From Bacteroidales bacterium UBA4345 (GTDB lineage: Bacteria; Bacteroidota; Bacteroidia; Bacteroidales; Paludibacteraceae), in the NCBI GenBank assembly GCA_002396385.1, contig DGTD01000108.1, positions 1 to 64,000 on the forward strand: a stretch of DNA of 64,000 nt, written 5' to 3'. Below the pieces are notes generated by a model that saw only the letters and a program-made list of their open reading frames with translations, did not search any database and was not told the DNA's origin. A program made the translations under genes and the position numbers. Shown one piece after another: positions 26,146-35,397 of this stretch; the first letter of the stretch is position 1, and each line of letters starts with the position of its first letter.

Positions 26146-27510
26146 ATGGACTTTGTCTCGCTTAAAGACTACCTGGCTTCGGTGCGTGCGGCGGTTGCCA
26201 ACCATGTGGAGGCTGACGTATGGGTACGTGCCGAGATTAGCGAACTGAGGGTTAACGGTTCCGGCCATTGCTATCTGACGCTGGTTGAAAAGGAAGAGTC
26301 TGGAAAAATGAATGTCTGTGCGAAGGTTTCGGCTATTATTTGGGCGAACCTTTATAATATGGTCGCTCCGATGTTCGAGTCGGTAACCAGACAACCGCTG
26401 CAACGCGGCATGACTGTTTTGGTGAGGGTCTCGCCCAATTTTCATGAGGCGTTTGGCTTTTCGCTGATTATTTCGGACATTGACCCTACTTTCACGTTAG
26501 GCGATATGGCCCGTCGGCGGCAGGAGGTGATCGACAAGCTTAAAGCCGATGGCGTGTGGGATATGAACCGCGAACTGCAGTTCCCTTCCTTGCCGCAGAG
26601 GGTGGCCGTTATCTCGTCGGAAACGGCAGCGGGCTTTGGCGATTTTGTCAACCAACTGGAAAACAACGCACGGCATTTCAAATTTTACTGGCACCTATTT
26701 CCGGCTGTCATGCAGGGCGATGGCGCTCCGGCTTCTATAATGTCGGCCCTCGATGAGGTGTATGCACATTCCGACCTGTTCGATGTGGTGGTTATTGTGC
26801 GGGGTGGTGGCGCATCGGCCGATATGCTCGCATTTGACGACTACGACCTTGCCTCGTGTTGTGCGCAATTCCCTTTGCCCATTGTGTCGGGTGTTGGTCA
26901 TGAACGTGACACGTGTGTGGTCGATATGGTCGCCTGGCGGCGTTGCAAGACACCAACAGCAGTGGGTGCGATGCTGGTGGAATGTATGGAACAGGCTTAT
27001 GCCCGTTTAGAAGAATTGGCGCTTCTGCTCGATAGTGAGACCCGCCAGCTTTTACAAGACGAGAAAAACAGGTTGGCGTCGGCCCATTTGGTGCTGGCTA
27101 AAACTGTGCCGCTGAAGCTGTCCGCTGAAAAGACGTTGCTGACAAACTTATGCGCTGCCTTGCGTGTGGCTGTGGCGAACGAGTGTAAAGGAGCCGAAAA
27201 CAGACTGCATAATAAGATGGCTGATTTGAAGTCGGTTGTCCGTCTGGCTGCACATTCGGCCGAATCGCATATAGGAACTTTGATTCCAAGATTGTCTCAA
27301 GCCAGCCGTTCGTTGGTGGGCTTGCAACAAGCGAAAGTGGAACTATTGGCCCAAAAGGTGGATTTGCTCTCTCCACAAAAATTACTGGAAAAAGGCTATA
27401 CCCTTACTTTGAAAAACGGAAAAATCGTGCGCTCTGCCAGCTGTTTGGAGAAGGGGGAAAGGGTGGAGACTGTTTTTGCCGATGGTAGGCGGACTAGTAT
27501 TGTAGAATAA
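26146..27510 (+). CDS. xseA: Exodeoxyribonuclease VII large subunit
   Basis: I choose the ATG at 26146 (454 residues); the frame can extend to a GTG at 26122, which would overlap the previous gene. The large subunit of exonuclease VII carries the active site and, with XseB, degrades single-stranded DNA from both ends. The N-terminal OB fold (VWVRAEISELRVNGSGHCYL) precedes the catalytic core with VAVISSETAAGFGDF, the family motif VIVRGGGASADML, and PIVSGVGHERDTCVVD with HERD. A long helical region and a C-terminal beta element (LEKGYTLTLKNGKIV) follow. xseB lies 14 bases downstream. Confidence 0.94.
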   Translation: MDFVSLKDYLASVRAAVANHVEADVWVRAEISELRVNGSGHCYLTLVEKEESGKMNVCAKVSAIIWANLYNMVAPMFESVTRQPLQRGMTVLVRVSPNFHEAFGFSLIISDIDPTFTLGDMARRRQEVIDKLKADGVWDMNRELQFPSLPQRVAVISSETAAGFGDFVNQLENNARHFKFYWHLFPAVMQGDGAPASIMSALDEVYAHSDLFDVVVIVRGGGASADMLAFDDYDLASCCAQFPLPIVSGVGHERDTCVVDMVAWRRCKTPTAVGAMLVECMEQAYARLEELALLLDSETRQLLQDEKNRLASAHLVLAKTVPLKLSAEKTLLTNLCAALRVAVANECKGAENRLHNKMADLKSVVRLAAHSAESHIGTLIPRLSQASRSLVGLQQAKVELLAQKVDLLSPQKLLEKGYTLTLKNGKIVRSASCLEKGERVETVFADGRRTSIVE

Positions 27511-27524
27511 AAGTATTGATAAAT

Positions 27525-27740
27525 ATGGCAACAAAGAAAACAGTTGAAAAGGATCTCAGCTATAACGAGTCGGTTGAACGGCTGGAAAGTATTGTCGAAA
27601 AAATAGAAAATGGTGAGATGGATGTCGACCAGTTGGCTTCGCAAGTAGAAGAAGCCGCAAAGCTAATAAAGGCATGCAAAGAAAAACTCTTCACCACTAA
27701 CGCAACGATTGAAAAAATGTTGAAGGATTTGGATAAATAG
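27525..27740 (+). CDS. xseB: Exodeoxyribonuclease VII small subunit
   Basis: 71 residues from the ATG at 27525; an in-frame TTG lies at 27516. It is the helical small subunit that binds XseA and is needed for exonuclease VII activity. The family pattern SYNESVERLESIVEKIENG followed by MDVDQLASQVEEAAKLIKACKEKL is complete. It directly follows xseA, as in most bacteria. Confidence 0.93.
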   Translation: MATKKTVEKDLSYNESVERLESIVEKIENGEMDVDQLASQVEEAAKLIKACKEKLFTTNATIEKMLKDLDK

Positions 27741-27814
27741 GTTTCTCATTCTGTAGAGTTTGCTTAACTTTACACATCTTCAAAGGAAATTTCTAACTTT
27801 TAATTTATAGTGAT

Positions 27815-28515
27815 ATGAACAAATTTCTGTTTTATTAAAAACTATTCTGGTTGCTGCTATCTGTTCCCTGAACCTTGTGGCTTGTAGCAGTGATGACGAT
27901 GATGATAATTCATACTTGTCTCCTGTACTTGTGGGTAATCCAACTTCCGCACAAGAAGTCTCGGGTAACACTTGGGTGCTTAATAAAGCGAAGTCCAGCG
28001 CTTTTGCGGAAATGAATAGTATTAAAGGTCCATCTGTAATTGAAGGTTCCCAAGGTGATGGTATTATTCCAGAAGCCTTTACCTTTAATAGCGACGGCAC
28101 TGCAGAGGTTTTGGCTAGTGGAATCAAGTCAAATGGTAATTATAGCATAAATGGCAGACAGTTCTCTTGCTCATACAAAGTTCTTCTTAACAAGACTGAA
28201 TGGGATGAAAATGGAACTGTAGAGTCTAAAGTTGAAAAAGATTTTACTCTTGAGAAGGATTTTGACGTCACCAAGTTACTTAACGAAGAATTGGGTGCGG
28301 CATCAGGTCCAATGACGACAACTTTTACACAGTGTGAGATTTCAAAGTTAGGTAGTCAACTCATCCTTAATTTGACTATGACAACTAAGTTTAATTCCGA
28401 TGATATGGATCTTTCTGGCGCATACGAGTTCGGAGAACAATTTGGTAACTTGATTAATAACACTGTGAAGTCTAAAAAGTATATCGCTTACACTTTGGTA
28501 TACGAAAAGAAATAA
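27815..28515 (+). pseudogene. Lipoprotein gene with its start codon out of frame (one-base deletion or sequencing error)
   Basis: The open frame begins with no usable ATG, and its only start-type codon (GTG at 27877) falls inside a lipobox. An ATG at 27815 leads in another frame to a stop after seven codons. If one A is added to the AAA run at 27821-27823, this ATG joins the long frame and gives a perfect lipoprotein start: MNKISVLLKTILVAA, then LNLVAC-SSDDDDD. The mature protein would have about 210 residues with a DDDDD tether and a beta-rich body of unknown family. An ATT start at about 27823 is the only in-frame alternative and would be very unusual. I see no slippery sequence that would restore the frame. 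Confidence 0.7.
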
Positions 28516-28536
28516 ACTGACAATAGGCAAAAGTCG

Positions 28537-28567
28537 GCCGGGAGACATCTGTTTCCCGGCTTTTTTT
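28537..28567 (+). terminator. Terminator after the frameshifted lipoprotein gene
   Basis: The arms GCCGGGA and TCCCGGC (28537-28543 and 28554-28560) pair and are followed by seven T. Confidence 0.85.
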
Positions 28568-28622
28568 GTTCTTTTTTTCAGCATTGGCCGTTTAAATTAA
28601 GGTGAATAGACGATATTTTATG

Positions 28623-28630
28623 TATATTTG
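28623..28630 (+). promoter_or_regulatory. -7 box upstream of dapB
   Basis: Exact TATATTTG, 33 bases before the dapB ATG. No -33 TTTG at the usual spacing is seen. Confidence 0.4.
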
Positions 28631-28663
28631 TAGATTGAAATAAAATTGAAAATAAAATAGATT

Positions 28664-29422
28664 ATGAAGATAGCACTTGTAGGTTATGGGAAGATGGGTA
28701 AAATCATCGAAGGCATAGCCAAATCGCGCGGACATGAAATTGTCTCTATCATTGATATCGACAATCAGCAAGATTTTGAATCGGCTGCTTTCAAAAGTGC
28801 CGATGTCGCCATCGAGTTCTCGATTCCTAAAGTTGCTCCTACAAACATTCGCAAGTGCTTTGCTGCTGGAGTGCCTGTTGTGTGTGGCACCACAGGTTGG
28901 GCTGACCAGATGGAGGATGTGAAGAAAGATATGGCAGCCAGCAACGGCACATTGTTCTGGTCGTCGAACTACAGCATTGGCGTGAATATCTTTAATGCTG
29001 TCAGCAAGTACCTGGCTAAAATAATGAACGGCTTCACCAATTACGATGTGAAGATGAGCGAGGTGCACCACATCCATAAACTCGACTGGCCGAGTGGTAC
29101 GGCTATTACTTTGGCTGAGGGGGTTGTGGAAAACCTCGACCGCAAGAAGAAATGGGTGAAGGGTACCTTTACCGCTCCCGATGGCTCTGTGTCTGGAACT
29201 GAAAACTGCAAGGCCGACGAAATGCCAGTAAGTTCTATCCGCCGTGGCGAAGTTCCCGGCATACACACTATTGTGTATGAGAGCGAGGCCGATATCATTA
29301 CTATCGACCATAATGCGAAAAGCCGAGAGGGTTTTGCCCTTGGCGCTGTTCTCGCTGCTGAGTATACTGCTGGAAAAAAAGGTTTCTTAGGCATGTCTGA
29401 TATGCTTGATTTCTTAAAGTAA
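28664..29422 (+). CDS. dapB: 4-hydroxy-tetrahydrodipicolinate reductase
   Basis: A 252-residue NAD(P)H-dependent reductase making tetrahydrodipicolinate in the DAP/lysine pathway. The N-terminal Rossmann motif is IALVGYGKMGK, followed by SIIDIDN. The catalytic signature EVHHIHKLDWPSGTA lies near residue 128. The C-terminal HNAKSREGFALGAVLAAEY is also typical. With lysC, lysA and ddh elsewhere in the window it covers much of the route from aspartate to meso-DAP and lysine. lepB starts 15 bases downstream. Confidence 0.94.
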   Translation: MKIALVGYGKMGKIIEGIAKSRGHEIVSIIDIDNQQDFESAAFKSADVAIEFSIPKVAPTNIRKCFAAGVPVVCGTTGWADQMEDVKKDMAASNGTLFWSSNYSIGVNIFNAVSKYLAKIMNGFTNYDVKMSEVHHIHKLDWPSGTAITLAEGVVENLDRKKKWVKGTFTAPDGSVSGTENCKADEMPVSSIRRGEVPGIHTIVYESEADIITIDHNAKSREGFALGAVLAAEYTAGKKGFLGMSDMLDFLK

Positions 29423-29437
29423 ACCCCCTTGGTTGCA

Positions 29438-30997
29438 ATGACTGAAAAACTTACGTCGGAACAGCCTGCTGTTCTCTCTTTCTCACAACGTTTGAAGGCT
29501 TCTACTACACTTGGAAAGGCCAAATTTATAGTCTGTGCCCTTCTGTGTGTCGTTTTGTCGGTGTGGATGGGACATTTTTGGATTCTACTTTTCGTCTTGT
29601 TCTTCTTCGACCTATACATTACAAAGTATGTGAACTGGGGCAGGTGGAAGGAAAGTAAAAATCCTACAATCCGGTTTGTGGCCGGTTGGGTGGATGCTAT
29701 TGTATTCGCATTGGTGGCTGTCTACCTTATACATATTTATTTGTTCCAGCACTATAAAATACCTTCTTCCTCTATGGAGAAGTCGTTGCTGGTTGGCGAT
29801 TACCTGTTTGTCAGTAAGTTGAGTTATGGTCCCCGTGTGCCTATGACTCCTCTTTCGTTCCCGTTGGTACAGAATACGTTACCGCTTGTCAATACAAAGT
29901 CGTACCTCGATTTTCCCGCATGGAAGTACCGCAGGCTGACGGGCTTTGGCCAAGTGGAGCGTTACGATGTGGTTGTCTTCAATTTCCCTGCTGGCGATAC
30001 TGTATGCCGCAAGGTTGAGAATCCGGATTATTATTCCATCTGTTACCAATTGGGACTGAAATCCATTCAGAGAGACTCTGTAACAATTGCGCGCCTCCGT
30101 GAAATGCCTTATTCGAAGCGTATTGACTCCATTTCCGCAATTGGACGCAACCGTCTGCATACTACATTTGGAAAAGAAGAGTTTGGCGATGTTATTACGC
30201 GGCCTGTCGACCGGCGTGAAAATTATGTGAAACGCTGCATAGGTCTACCGGGTGAGACATTGGAAATAAAGGAAGGCAATGTGTTTATAAATGGAACGCC
30301 TATTGCCAATCCGAAGAACACCGAATTTAATTATTACGTAGTTTCGAAAGTCCCTTTCTCGCAACAATATCTTTCCCAGTTGGGTGTCAGCCTCGACGAT
30401 CAACGCTTTATTCCTTACAACGATGGTTCGATGGGGAATGAAATGTTCTCAACCAAAGCCGCGTTCGAGCGTTTGGGTGCCGCCTCTACCGACTACGTTT
30501 TCTTCTTGCCGCTTACTGCGGAAATGAAAGCGCAACTTGACAACAATAACGATGTGAAAAAAGTGGTGAAGGACGATAATACGGTTTTTGACAACGAGGG
30601 CGACCTTTATCCGTTGAAGGCGGAAACCCGTTGGTCTCGCGACAATTACGGACCCATCTATATACCGAAAAAGGGGGAAACGCTGAAACTCACACCTGCA
30701 AACCTGCCTCTTTACGAACGCTGTATTGTGGCTTACGAAGGCAACAAACTGCGTGTCGTTGGAGACGATATCTATATTAATGACGTCAAGTCGGATACCT
30801 ATACATTCAAGATGGATTATTATTGGATGATGGGCGACAACAGACATAATTCTGCCGATTCACGCTATTGGGGCTTTGTGCCGGAGGACCATGTCGTGGG
30901 CAAACCTTTGTTTATCTGGTTGTCTTTCGATAAAGACCTCCCTTGGTATAAAAGCTTGCGAACCAGCCGGTTGCTGAAGTATGTAACGCACGAATAA
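29438..30997 (+). CDS. lepB: Signal peptidase I (large Bacteroidota form)
   Basis: 519 residues from the ATG at 29438 (a TTG lies three codons upstream in frame). It removes Sec signal peptides at the periplasmic face. Three N-terminal hydrophobic segments (about 27-62 and 82-103) precede the catalytic serine in PSSSMEKSL (Ser112). The catalytic lysine lies in [12 protein letters not shown], and the conserved [16 protein letters not shown] is near the C terminus. The catalytic Ser and Lys are separated by an insertion, and another of about 110 residues ([11 protein letters not shown] to GPIYIPKKG) precedes the GDN motif. The protein is therefore well above the E. coli length, as is usual in this phylum. 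It follows dapB closely. Confidence 0.93.
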   Translation: MTEKLTSEQPAVLSFSQRLKASTTLGKAKFIVCALLCVVLSVWMGHFWILLFVLFFFDLYITKYVNWGRWKESKNPTIRFVAGWVDAIVFALVAVYLIHIYLFQHYKIPSSSMEKSLLVGDYLFVSKLSYGPRVPMTPLSFPLVQNTLPLVNTKSYLDFPAWKYRRLTGFGQVERYDVVVFNFPAGDTVCRKVENPDYYSICYQLGLKSIQRDSVTIARLREMPYSKRIDSISAIGRNRLHTTFGKEEFGDVITRPVDRRENYVKRCIGLPGETLEIKEGNVFINGTPIANPKNTEFNYYVVSKVPFSQQYLSQLGVSLDDQRFIPYNDGSMGNEMFSTKAAFERLGAASTDYVFFLPLTAEMKAQLDNNNDVKKVVKDDNTVFDNEGDLYPLKAETRWSRDNYGPIYIPKKGETLKLTPANLPLYERCIVAYEGNKLRVVGDDIYINDVKSDTYTFKMDYYWMMGDNRHNSADSRYWGFVPEDHVVGKPLFIWLSFDKDLPWYKSLRTSRLLKYVTHE

Positions 30998-31021
30998 TGC
31001 TTTAGGGCCTGAATTGCTGTT

Positions 31022-31057
31022 TTGGCACTCTATTTGTACTTTGTTGTAATGTACAAC
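31022..31057 (+). promoter_or_regulatory. Sigma54-like promoter with adjacent palindrome
   Basis: TTGGCAC at 31022-31028 is separated by five bases from TTGT at 31034-31037, giving GG-N10-GT against the sigma54 consensus GG-N10-GC. It is followed by a perfect GTTGTA-ATG-TACAAC inverted repeat (31043-31057). Transcription would begin about 25 bases before the ATG at 31073. No TAnnTTTG box is correctly placed here. Confidence 0.4.
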
Positions 31058-31072
31058 GAAATTGGATGAGTT

Positions 31073-31888
31073 ATGAAAAAAATAGTTCTTATCATATTGC
31101 TGGCTTTAACCCGCCTGGTTGGCTGGGCCGCTGGCGCTGAGTTTTATACCGAACCGGTTTTCAAAGTTGGAGAAAAAGCCACCTTTAACCTTTATTATAA
31201 TTTAGGTTTCGTGTGGATTCATGCCGGCGATGTGGTGTTTAAAGCTCAGGAACGCACATACAATAAAGAAAAAGTGTTGGGCTTACTTGTTGCTGGAACA
31301 ACCACGTCAACATTCGACAAGATGTACTGTATCCGCGACTCGTTCGAATCGTATGTCAATCCGGCTACAATGCGCCCTGTGTTCTACCGTGAGGCAAAGC
31401 ACGAAGACAGCTATTTCGCCGCTCTCTCGTACACCTATACAGAAAAGGCGAACGAAGTTGACGCACATATGCACCGCTACAAACGCAGAAAGTTTGAAGA
31501 CAAGCATATAAAGCTGGATAAAAGTACAAATGACTTGATTTTCAGTTGCTATAATTTCCGTAACCTGAATACCGACAAGTTGGCTGTGAACCAAACGGTT
31601 CCTTTCAATATGCTGTTCGATGACGACATTTACAACCTCGGTCTAACCTTTAAGGGAAAAACTACGGTTAAGCTGAAAAACGGGAAAAAGTATAAGGCGC
31701 TGAAGTTCGTGCCTAAACTTATAACCGGCGATTTGTTCAAAAAAGAAGACGATATGGTTATTTATGTCAGCGACGATATGAACCATGTGCCTTTGCTTAT
31801 TGAAGCGAAAATCAAGGTGGGAAGTGTGAAGGCTATGCTTGCCGATTACACTAATTCGAAGTATCCGATTACTTCCCTCATTAAATAG
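31073..31888 (+). CDS. DUF3108 exported protein
   Basis: 271 residues with a signal peptide (MKKIVLIILLALTRLVGWAAG). The mature protein opens with GEKATFNLYYNLGFVWIHAGDV, the typical beginning of DUF3108 proteins, and is predicted to be mostly beta strand to its end (ADYTNSKYPITSLIK). The family is periplasmic and uncharacterised; in Bacteroidota it often accompanies envelope genes. It is followed after 42 bases by the NtrC-type regulator and preceded by a sigma54-like element, which suggests the two genes form one unit. Confidence 0.82.
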   Translation: MKKIVLIILLALTRLVGWAAGAEFYTEPVFKVGEKATFNLYYNLGFVWIHAGDVVFKAQERTYNKEKVLGLLVAGTTTSTFDKMYCIRDSFESYVNPATMRPVFYREAKHEDSYFAALSYTYTEKANEVDAHMHRYKRRKFEDKHIKLDKSTNDLIFSCYNFRNLNTDKLAVNQTVPFNMLFDDDIYNLGLTFKGKTTVKLKNGKKYKALKFVPKLITGDLFKKEDDMVIYVSDDMNHVPLLIEAKIKVGSVKAMLADYTNSKYPITSLIK

Positions 31889-31930
31889 TAAAAAACTCAT
31901 AATATACTATAAACTACAGCAATTGCTAAT

Positions 31931-33097
31931 ATGGCTAAGATTTTAGTAATAGACGACGAACGAAGCATCCGCAATGTTATGAAGGAGGCTTTGGAGCTGG
32001 AACAGCATAAGGTGACTTGCGCTGAGGATGGTTTCAAAGGTTTAGACTGCCTGAAGAATGAAAAATTTGACCTGGTGTTCTCCGATATTAAAATGGAGGG
32101 CATTGACGGTATTGAGGTGCTTGAAAAAATAAAGGAACTTTATCCCGAAGTGTCGGTTGTGATGATTTCGGGCCATGGTAATATAGAAACGGCTGTCGAG
32201 TGCCTGAAAAAGGGTGCTTTCGACTATCTGGAAAAGCCTTTTGATTTGAACCGTCTGGTCGTTTGTGCACGTAATGCTTTGCAGCACAGCAGCCTGGTGG
32301 TTGAAACCAAGGTTTTGAAAAAACAGGTGGCCAAGACGAATAAAATGGTGGGTGAGTCGCCTGCTATTAACCATTTGCGTGAGATTATCGAGCGTGTGGC
32401 ACCTACCGATGCCCGTGTGCTCATTACTGGAGAGAACGGTACGGGTAAAGAGGTGGTGGCTCGCCAACTGTTCGAGTTAAGCAACCGTAACAAAGGACCT
32501 TTCGTGGAGGTCAATTGTGCGGCTATTCCGCCTGAACTGATTGAGAGCGAGTTGTTCGGACATGAGAAGGGCTCGTTCACTTCTGCTCTTAAACAGCATA
32601 TCGGGAAATTCGAACAGGCTGACGGAGGAACCCTCTTCCTTGACGAAATTGGCGATATGAGCCTTTCTGCACAGACTAAAGTGCTCCGTGCCCTGCAAGA
32701 AAGTGAAATAACACGTGTGGGCGGCGATAAGGCCATTAAGGTGAATGTGCGTGTGCTTGCCGCTACCAACAAGGACCTGAAGAAGGAAATTGAAAATGGT
32801 AATTTCCGCGAGGACTTGTACCACAGGCTCAGTGTTATCCCTATCCATGTGCCGCCTCTGCGCGAACGTACCGAGGATATTCCTCTGCTGGTTAACTTTT
32901 TCAGTGAGAATATCTGTGGTGAACAGGGAGTCCCTGTGAGGTCTTTTAACGACGACGCTATCGAGGAGTTGAAGAAATATAAGTGGACTGGTAATATAAG
33001 GGAACTCCACAACGTTGTTGAACGCCTGATTATTCTTTGTGGAACCACTATAACGGTCGATGATGTAAGGGCATACGCTACGCCTACTTTCTTGTAG
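31931..33097 (+). CDS. NtrC-family response regulator without DNA-binding domain
   Basis: 388 residues. Residues 1-120 are a receiver domain with the acidic pocket (VIDDE), phospho-acceptor Asp in VFSDIKM near residue 52, and Lys in YLEKPF. About 140-370 is a sigma54-activating AAA+ domain with Walker A GENGTGKE, Walker B GTLFLDEIG, and FREDLYHRLSVIPIHVPPLRER. The loop that contacts sigma54 reads GSFTSA instead of GAFTGA, keeping the key Phe and Thr. The protein ends shortly after the AAA+ lid (VDDVRAYATPTFL), so the Fis-type helix-turn-helix is absent. Such a regulator could act without sequence-specific DNA binding. No sensor kinase lies next to it. Confidence 0.88.
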   Translation: MAKILVIDDERSIRNVMKEALELEQHKVTCAEDGFKGLDCLKNEKFDLVFSDIKMEGIDGIEVLEKIKELYPEVSVVMISGHGNIETAVECLKKGAFDYLEKPFDLNRLVVCARNALQHSSLVVETKVLKKQVAKTNKMVGESPAINHLREIIERVAPTDARVLITGENGTGKEVVARQLFELSNRNKGPFVEVNCAAIPPELIESELFGHEKGSFTSALKQHIGKFEQADGGTLFLDEIGDMSLSAQTKVLRALQESEITRVGGDKAIKVNVRVLAATNKDLKKEIENGNFREDLYHRLSVIPIHVPPLRERTEDIPLLVNFFSENICGEQGVPVRSFNDDAIEELKKYKWTGNIRELHNVVERLIILCGTTITVDDVRAYATPTFL

Positions 33098-33120
33098 ACA
33101 GATACGAATTATAATTAATG

Positions 33121-33145
33121 AAGCAGGATTTAATCCTGCTTTTTA
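33121..33145 (+). terminator. Terminator after the NtrC-type regulator
   Basis: AAGCAGGA and TCCTGCTT pair around a 4-base loop and are followed by TTTTATTTT. Confidence 0.8.
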
Positions 33146-33176
33146 TTTTGGAATACGGCTATTTCATCCAACCTTT

Positions 33177-33728
33177 ATGATTTCTAGTGTCAAATATATA
33201 CTTCTTGCTCTTTTTCTCGGTGTTTCTGCTGCGAATGCAGCAAAAGTGCCGGAACAGACCAGTTTGAAAGACAGCATGATTCTTTATGCCTATTTGCAAG
33301 CCTATAAGTTAGATACTATATTGGCGAAACCAGAGGTAAGGCAAAACAAGAAAGATTTTGTGAATCATGTAGGATTGCTTTATAATAATAGATATAAGCG
33401 AGGTTGCTATGTAGATTCTCTTTTGGTTGTGCTTGGTCTTTCGCCTGATGAATTAGAGAAAGGAACTTTCAAAGAGAAAGACTTGCCTCCCTATGTCTCT
33501 ATGCTCTTTGTTTTTATTACGCAGACGTTTGTTTCGGAAATGATGTTTGAACGTTATGCTTATAATTCTACCACAAAAGCGAATGCTTTTACTGCGCTTC
33601 AAATTTATTTGTCTGATGAGTATAGTAAAGACGATATTGACATTTATATTGACGAATGCAAGCGCTTGATAGGAAATAAGAGAAAAGAAACGGTTGAGGG
33701 TCCTGATTCGATTTACTTCCAATTTTAA
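33177..33728 (+). CDS. Small secreted protein of unknown function
   Basis: 183 residues with a signal peptide (MISSVKYILLALFLGVSAANA). The rest is mostly helical and charged, with many Lys, Asp and Tyr and no cysteine pair, lipobox or sorting domain; I recognise no family. It is flanked on both sides by terminators, so it is a single-gene unit. Its codons are more AT-rich than those of its neighbours (for example the stretch encoding YNNRYKRG), which may indicate a different origin. Confidence 0.65.
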   Translation: MISSVKYILLALFLGVSAANAAKVPEQTSLKDSMILYAYLQAYKLDTILAKPEVRQNKKDFVNHVGLLYNNRYKRGCYVDSLLVVLGLSPDELEKGTFKEKDLPPYVSMLFVFITQTFVSEMMFERYAYNSTTKANAFTALQIYLSDEYSKDDIDIYIDECKRLIGNKRKETVEGPDSIYFQF

Positions 33729-33732
33729 AGAA

Positions 33733-33759
33733 AAAAGCGTGCTTTGCGGGCACGCTTTT
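33733..33759. terminator. Bidirectional terminator between the small secreted protein and folE
   Basis: AAAAGCGTGC and GCACGCTTTT pair perfectly around a 7-base loop, between convergent stops. Confidence 0.82.
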
Positions 33760-33777
33760 GGATTTATATAGTCTCCT

Positions 33778-34389
33778 TTATTTGTTGGCGATGAGGTTCA
33801 TAAACTCGTCGCGGGTGGCTTTGCTGTTAAAAACACCTGTAAAGTCGCTGGTGGTAGTCACACTGTGCATCTTTTCAATGCCGCGCATCTGCATGCACAT
33901 GTGTTGCGCTTCCAAAACTACCATTACGCCCTGTGGTTGCAGCACTTCGTCGATGCATTCTTTTATCTGGGTGGTAAGGCGTTCCTGAATCTGTAGACGT
34001 CTTGAAAGAATCTCCACTACGCGGGCAATCTTGCTTAGACCGGTGATTTTCCCTTGCGGAATGTAGGCCACGTGTGCCTTTCCGAAAAAAGGCAGTATGT
34101 GGTGCTCGCAGAGCGAGAAGAAGTCAATGTCTTTTACGATGACCATCTGGTTGTAGTCTTCGTTGAATATGGCCGATTTCAGCACATCTTTCGGATCTAT
34201 TTTATAGCCGTAAGTCAAGTATTGCAACGACTTCGCCACACGTTCAGGAGTTTTAATAAGACCTTCTCTTTCAACATCTTCACCCAAAAGGCTGATGGTC
34301 TCCCTTATAAAGGGTTTCAAGGCTTCTGTCGTCTCCTCTTTGGGGTATTTTACCCTGTCCCAAGGTTTCATTTGTAGGTCGTCTGCCAT
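33778..34389 (-). CDS. folE: GTP cyclohydrolase I
   Basis: A 203-residue enzyme converting GTP to 7,8-dihydroneopterin triphosphate, the entry to folate synthesis. Zinc ligands are visible in [12 protein letters not shown] (Cys, His) and QHMCMQMRG (Cys). The motifs [18 protein letters not shown] and RLQIQERLT are typical. Length is normal. It starts three bases after the gene at 34393-35397 and is the last of a three-gene minus-strand operon with two envelope proteins. One link in the window is that MetH uses a folate derivative, but that gene is elsewhere. Confidence 0.95.
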   Translation of the reverse strand: MADDLQMKPWDRVKYPKEETTEALKPFIRETISLLGEDVEREGLIKTPERVAKSLQYLTYGYKIDPKDVLKSAIFNEDYNQMVIVKDIDFFSLCEHHILPFFGKAHVAYIPQGKITGLSKIARVVEILSRRLQIQERLTTQIKECIDEVLQPQGVMVVLEAQHMCMQMRGIEKMHSVTTTSDFTGVFNSKATRDEFMNLIANK

Positions 34390-34392
34390 TCC

Positions 34393-35397
34393 TTACTTAA
34401 TTTTTAGGGTTTGAGCTATATTTTTGAAGAACTCTAATTTTTCGTCAATGTTTTTGTTCGCACTCGCTATGAATAGATAAACGCGTCCTGCGTTGTAGAT
34501 GACGGTAGCATACGATTTCCCGGTTACTTTACCCCCCTCGTCGGTGGAGATTATGTCGTAATCGAATCCTTTTTTACCATTGATACTGATTTTTTTGCTG
34601 CCGACAATCTTGCTGTCTTTCTCTAAAATACCCTCAACCAGTTCCCGAGCCTCTTTCTTTGCGTCTTTTTTCACGTCGAGTTTTGTGGTAGCTAGTTGGA
34701 AGTAGTCTTTCTCGTTGCTTGCCTTCTCATTCTCAAAGTCGCCGCTTTTCGTAAAGATGGAAAGCATTAAGCCCGAATTCTGCACTTTATAACCACCGTT
34801 GCTGATGCTGAACAGTGAGGTGGAGTAGGTGTCTTTTTCTTTTTGTTGCGGACCCGAGTAAACAATGGAAAGTAAGCAGCGTTCCAGTTTGTTGATGTTG
34901 ATGGTGTCTGTCGCGTTGCATTCTGCTGTTATGAACATTGGCAGGTTGGTCTTGAGCTCCAATTCCTGCTTGTAACGCCCGTTCTCGTCCTTGCTTTTCC
35001 TCAGTACAGCCTTTATCCCGTTAATGTTGAAGTCGGTCCACTTGTAGTTATTCATTCTCAACTGTAAGGCCGAAACGGCAGAAATTCCGTGTTGGCTGAC
35101 AGCAATGGTTGCATTGTCTACTTCATTCTTGAAGATGGTGTTGAAAAAAGGAGTATGGCTTTGCACGTAGCCAGTATTTGGCAACGCAATGGCATAGTCG
35201 AACTCTTCTATTTGGGTGTGACGCGCCGAAAGCGTATTGAACAATGCGGTCGGTTCTGGCTCATCTTCTGCCATTAACAATGGCATTGTTCTCGTCTCGG
35301 TGAACGTTGCTGGCGATTCGGCGTTGGCACACAGCGCTTCTTGTCCGATGCCAAGTAATAGCAGGAGTCCTGCCGTTTTTATAAATTTAGTGGTCAT
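34393..35397 (-). CDS. Exported protein of unknown function
   Basis: I choose the ATG at 35397 (334 residues), which opens into a signal peptide (MTTKFIKTAGLLLLLGIGQEALC); the frame runs upstream to 35439 inside the previous gene. The mature protein is mainly beta strand with Lys/Asp-rich helices near residues 240-265. It ends with a segment (VYLFIASANKNIDEKLEFFKN) of the kind seen at the C terminus of PsbP-like or DUF1795-type domains, but I cannot assign a family. It overlaps the SPOR gene by 11 bases and precedes folE by 3, so the three are cotranscribed. Confidence 0.65.
   Translation of the reverse strand: MTTKFIKTAGLLLLLGIGQEALCANAESPATFTETRTMPLLMAEDEPEPTALFNTLSARHTQIEEFDYAIALPNTGYVQSHTPFFNTIFKNEVDNATIAVSQHGISAVSALQLRMNNYKWTDFNINGIKAVLRKSKDENGRYKQELELKTNLPMFITAECNATDTININKLERCLLSIVYSGPQQKEKDTYSTSLFSISNGGYKVQNSGLMLSIFTKSGDFENEKASNEKDYFQLATTKLDVKKDAKKEARELVEGILEKDSKIVGSKKISINGKKGFDYDIISTDEGGKVTGKSYATVIYNAGRVYLFIASANKNIDEKLEFFKNIAQTLKIK

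Noticed and set aside
32224..33048. A 274-codon minus-strand frame opposite the NtrC-type regulator
   Set aside because: The sense strand encodes a clearly conserved AAA+ domain; the antisense product is Ser/Arg-rich without motifs.
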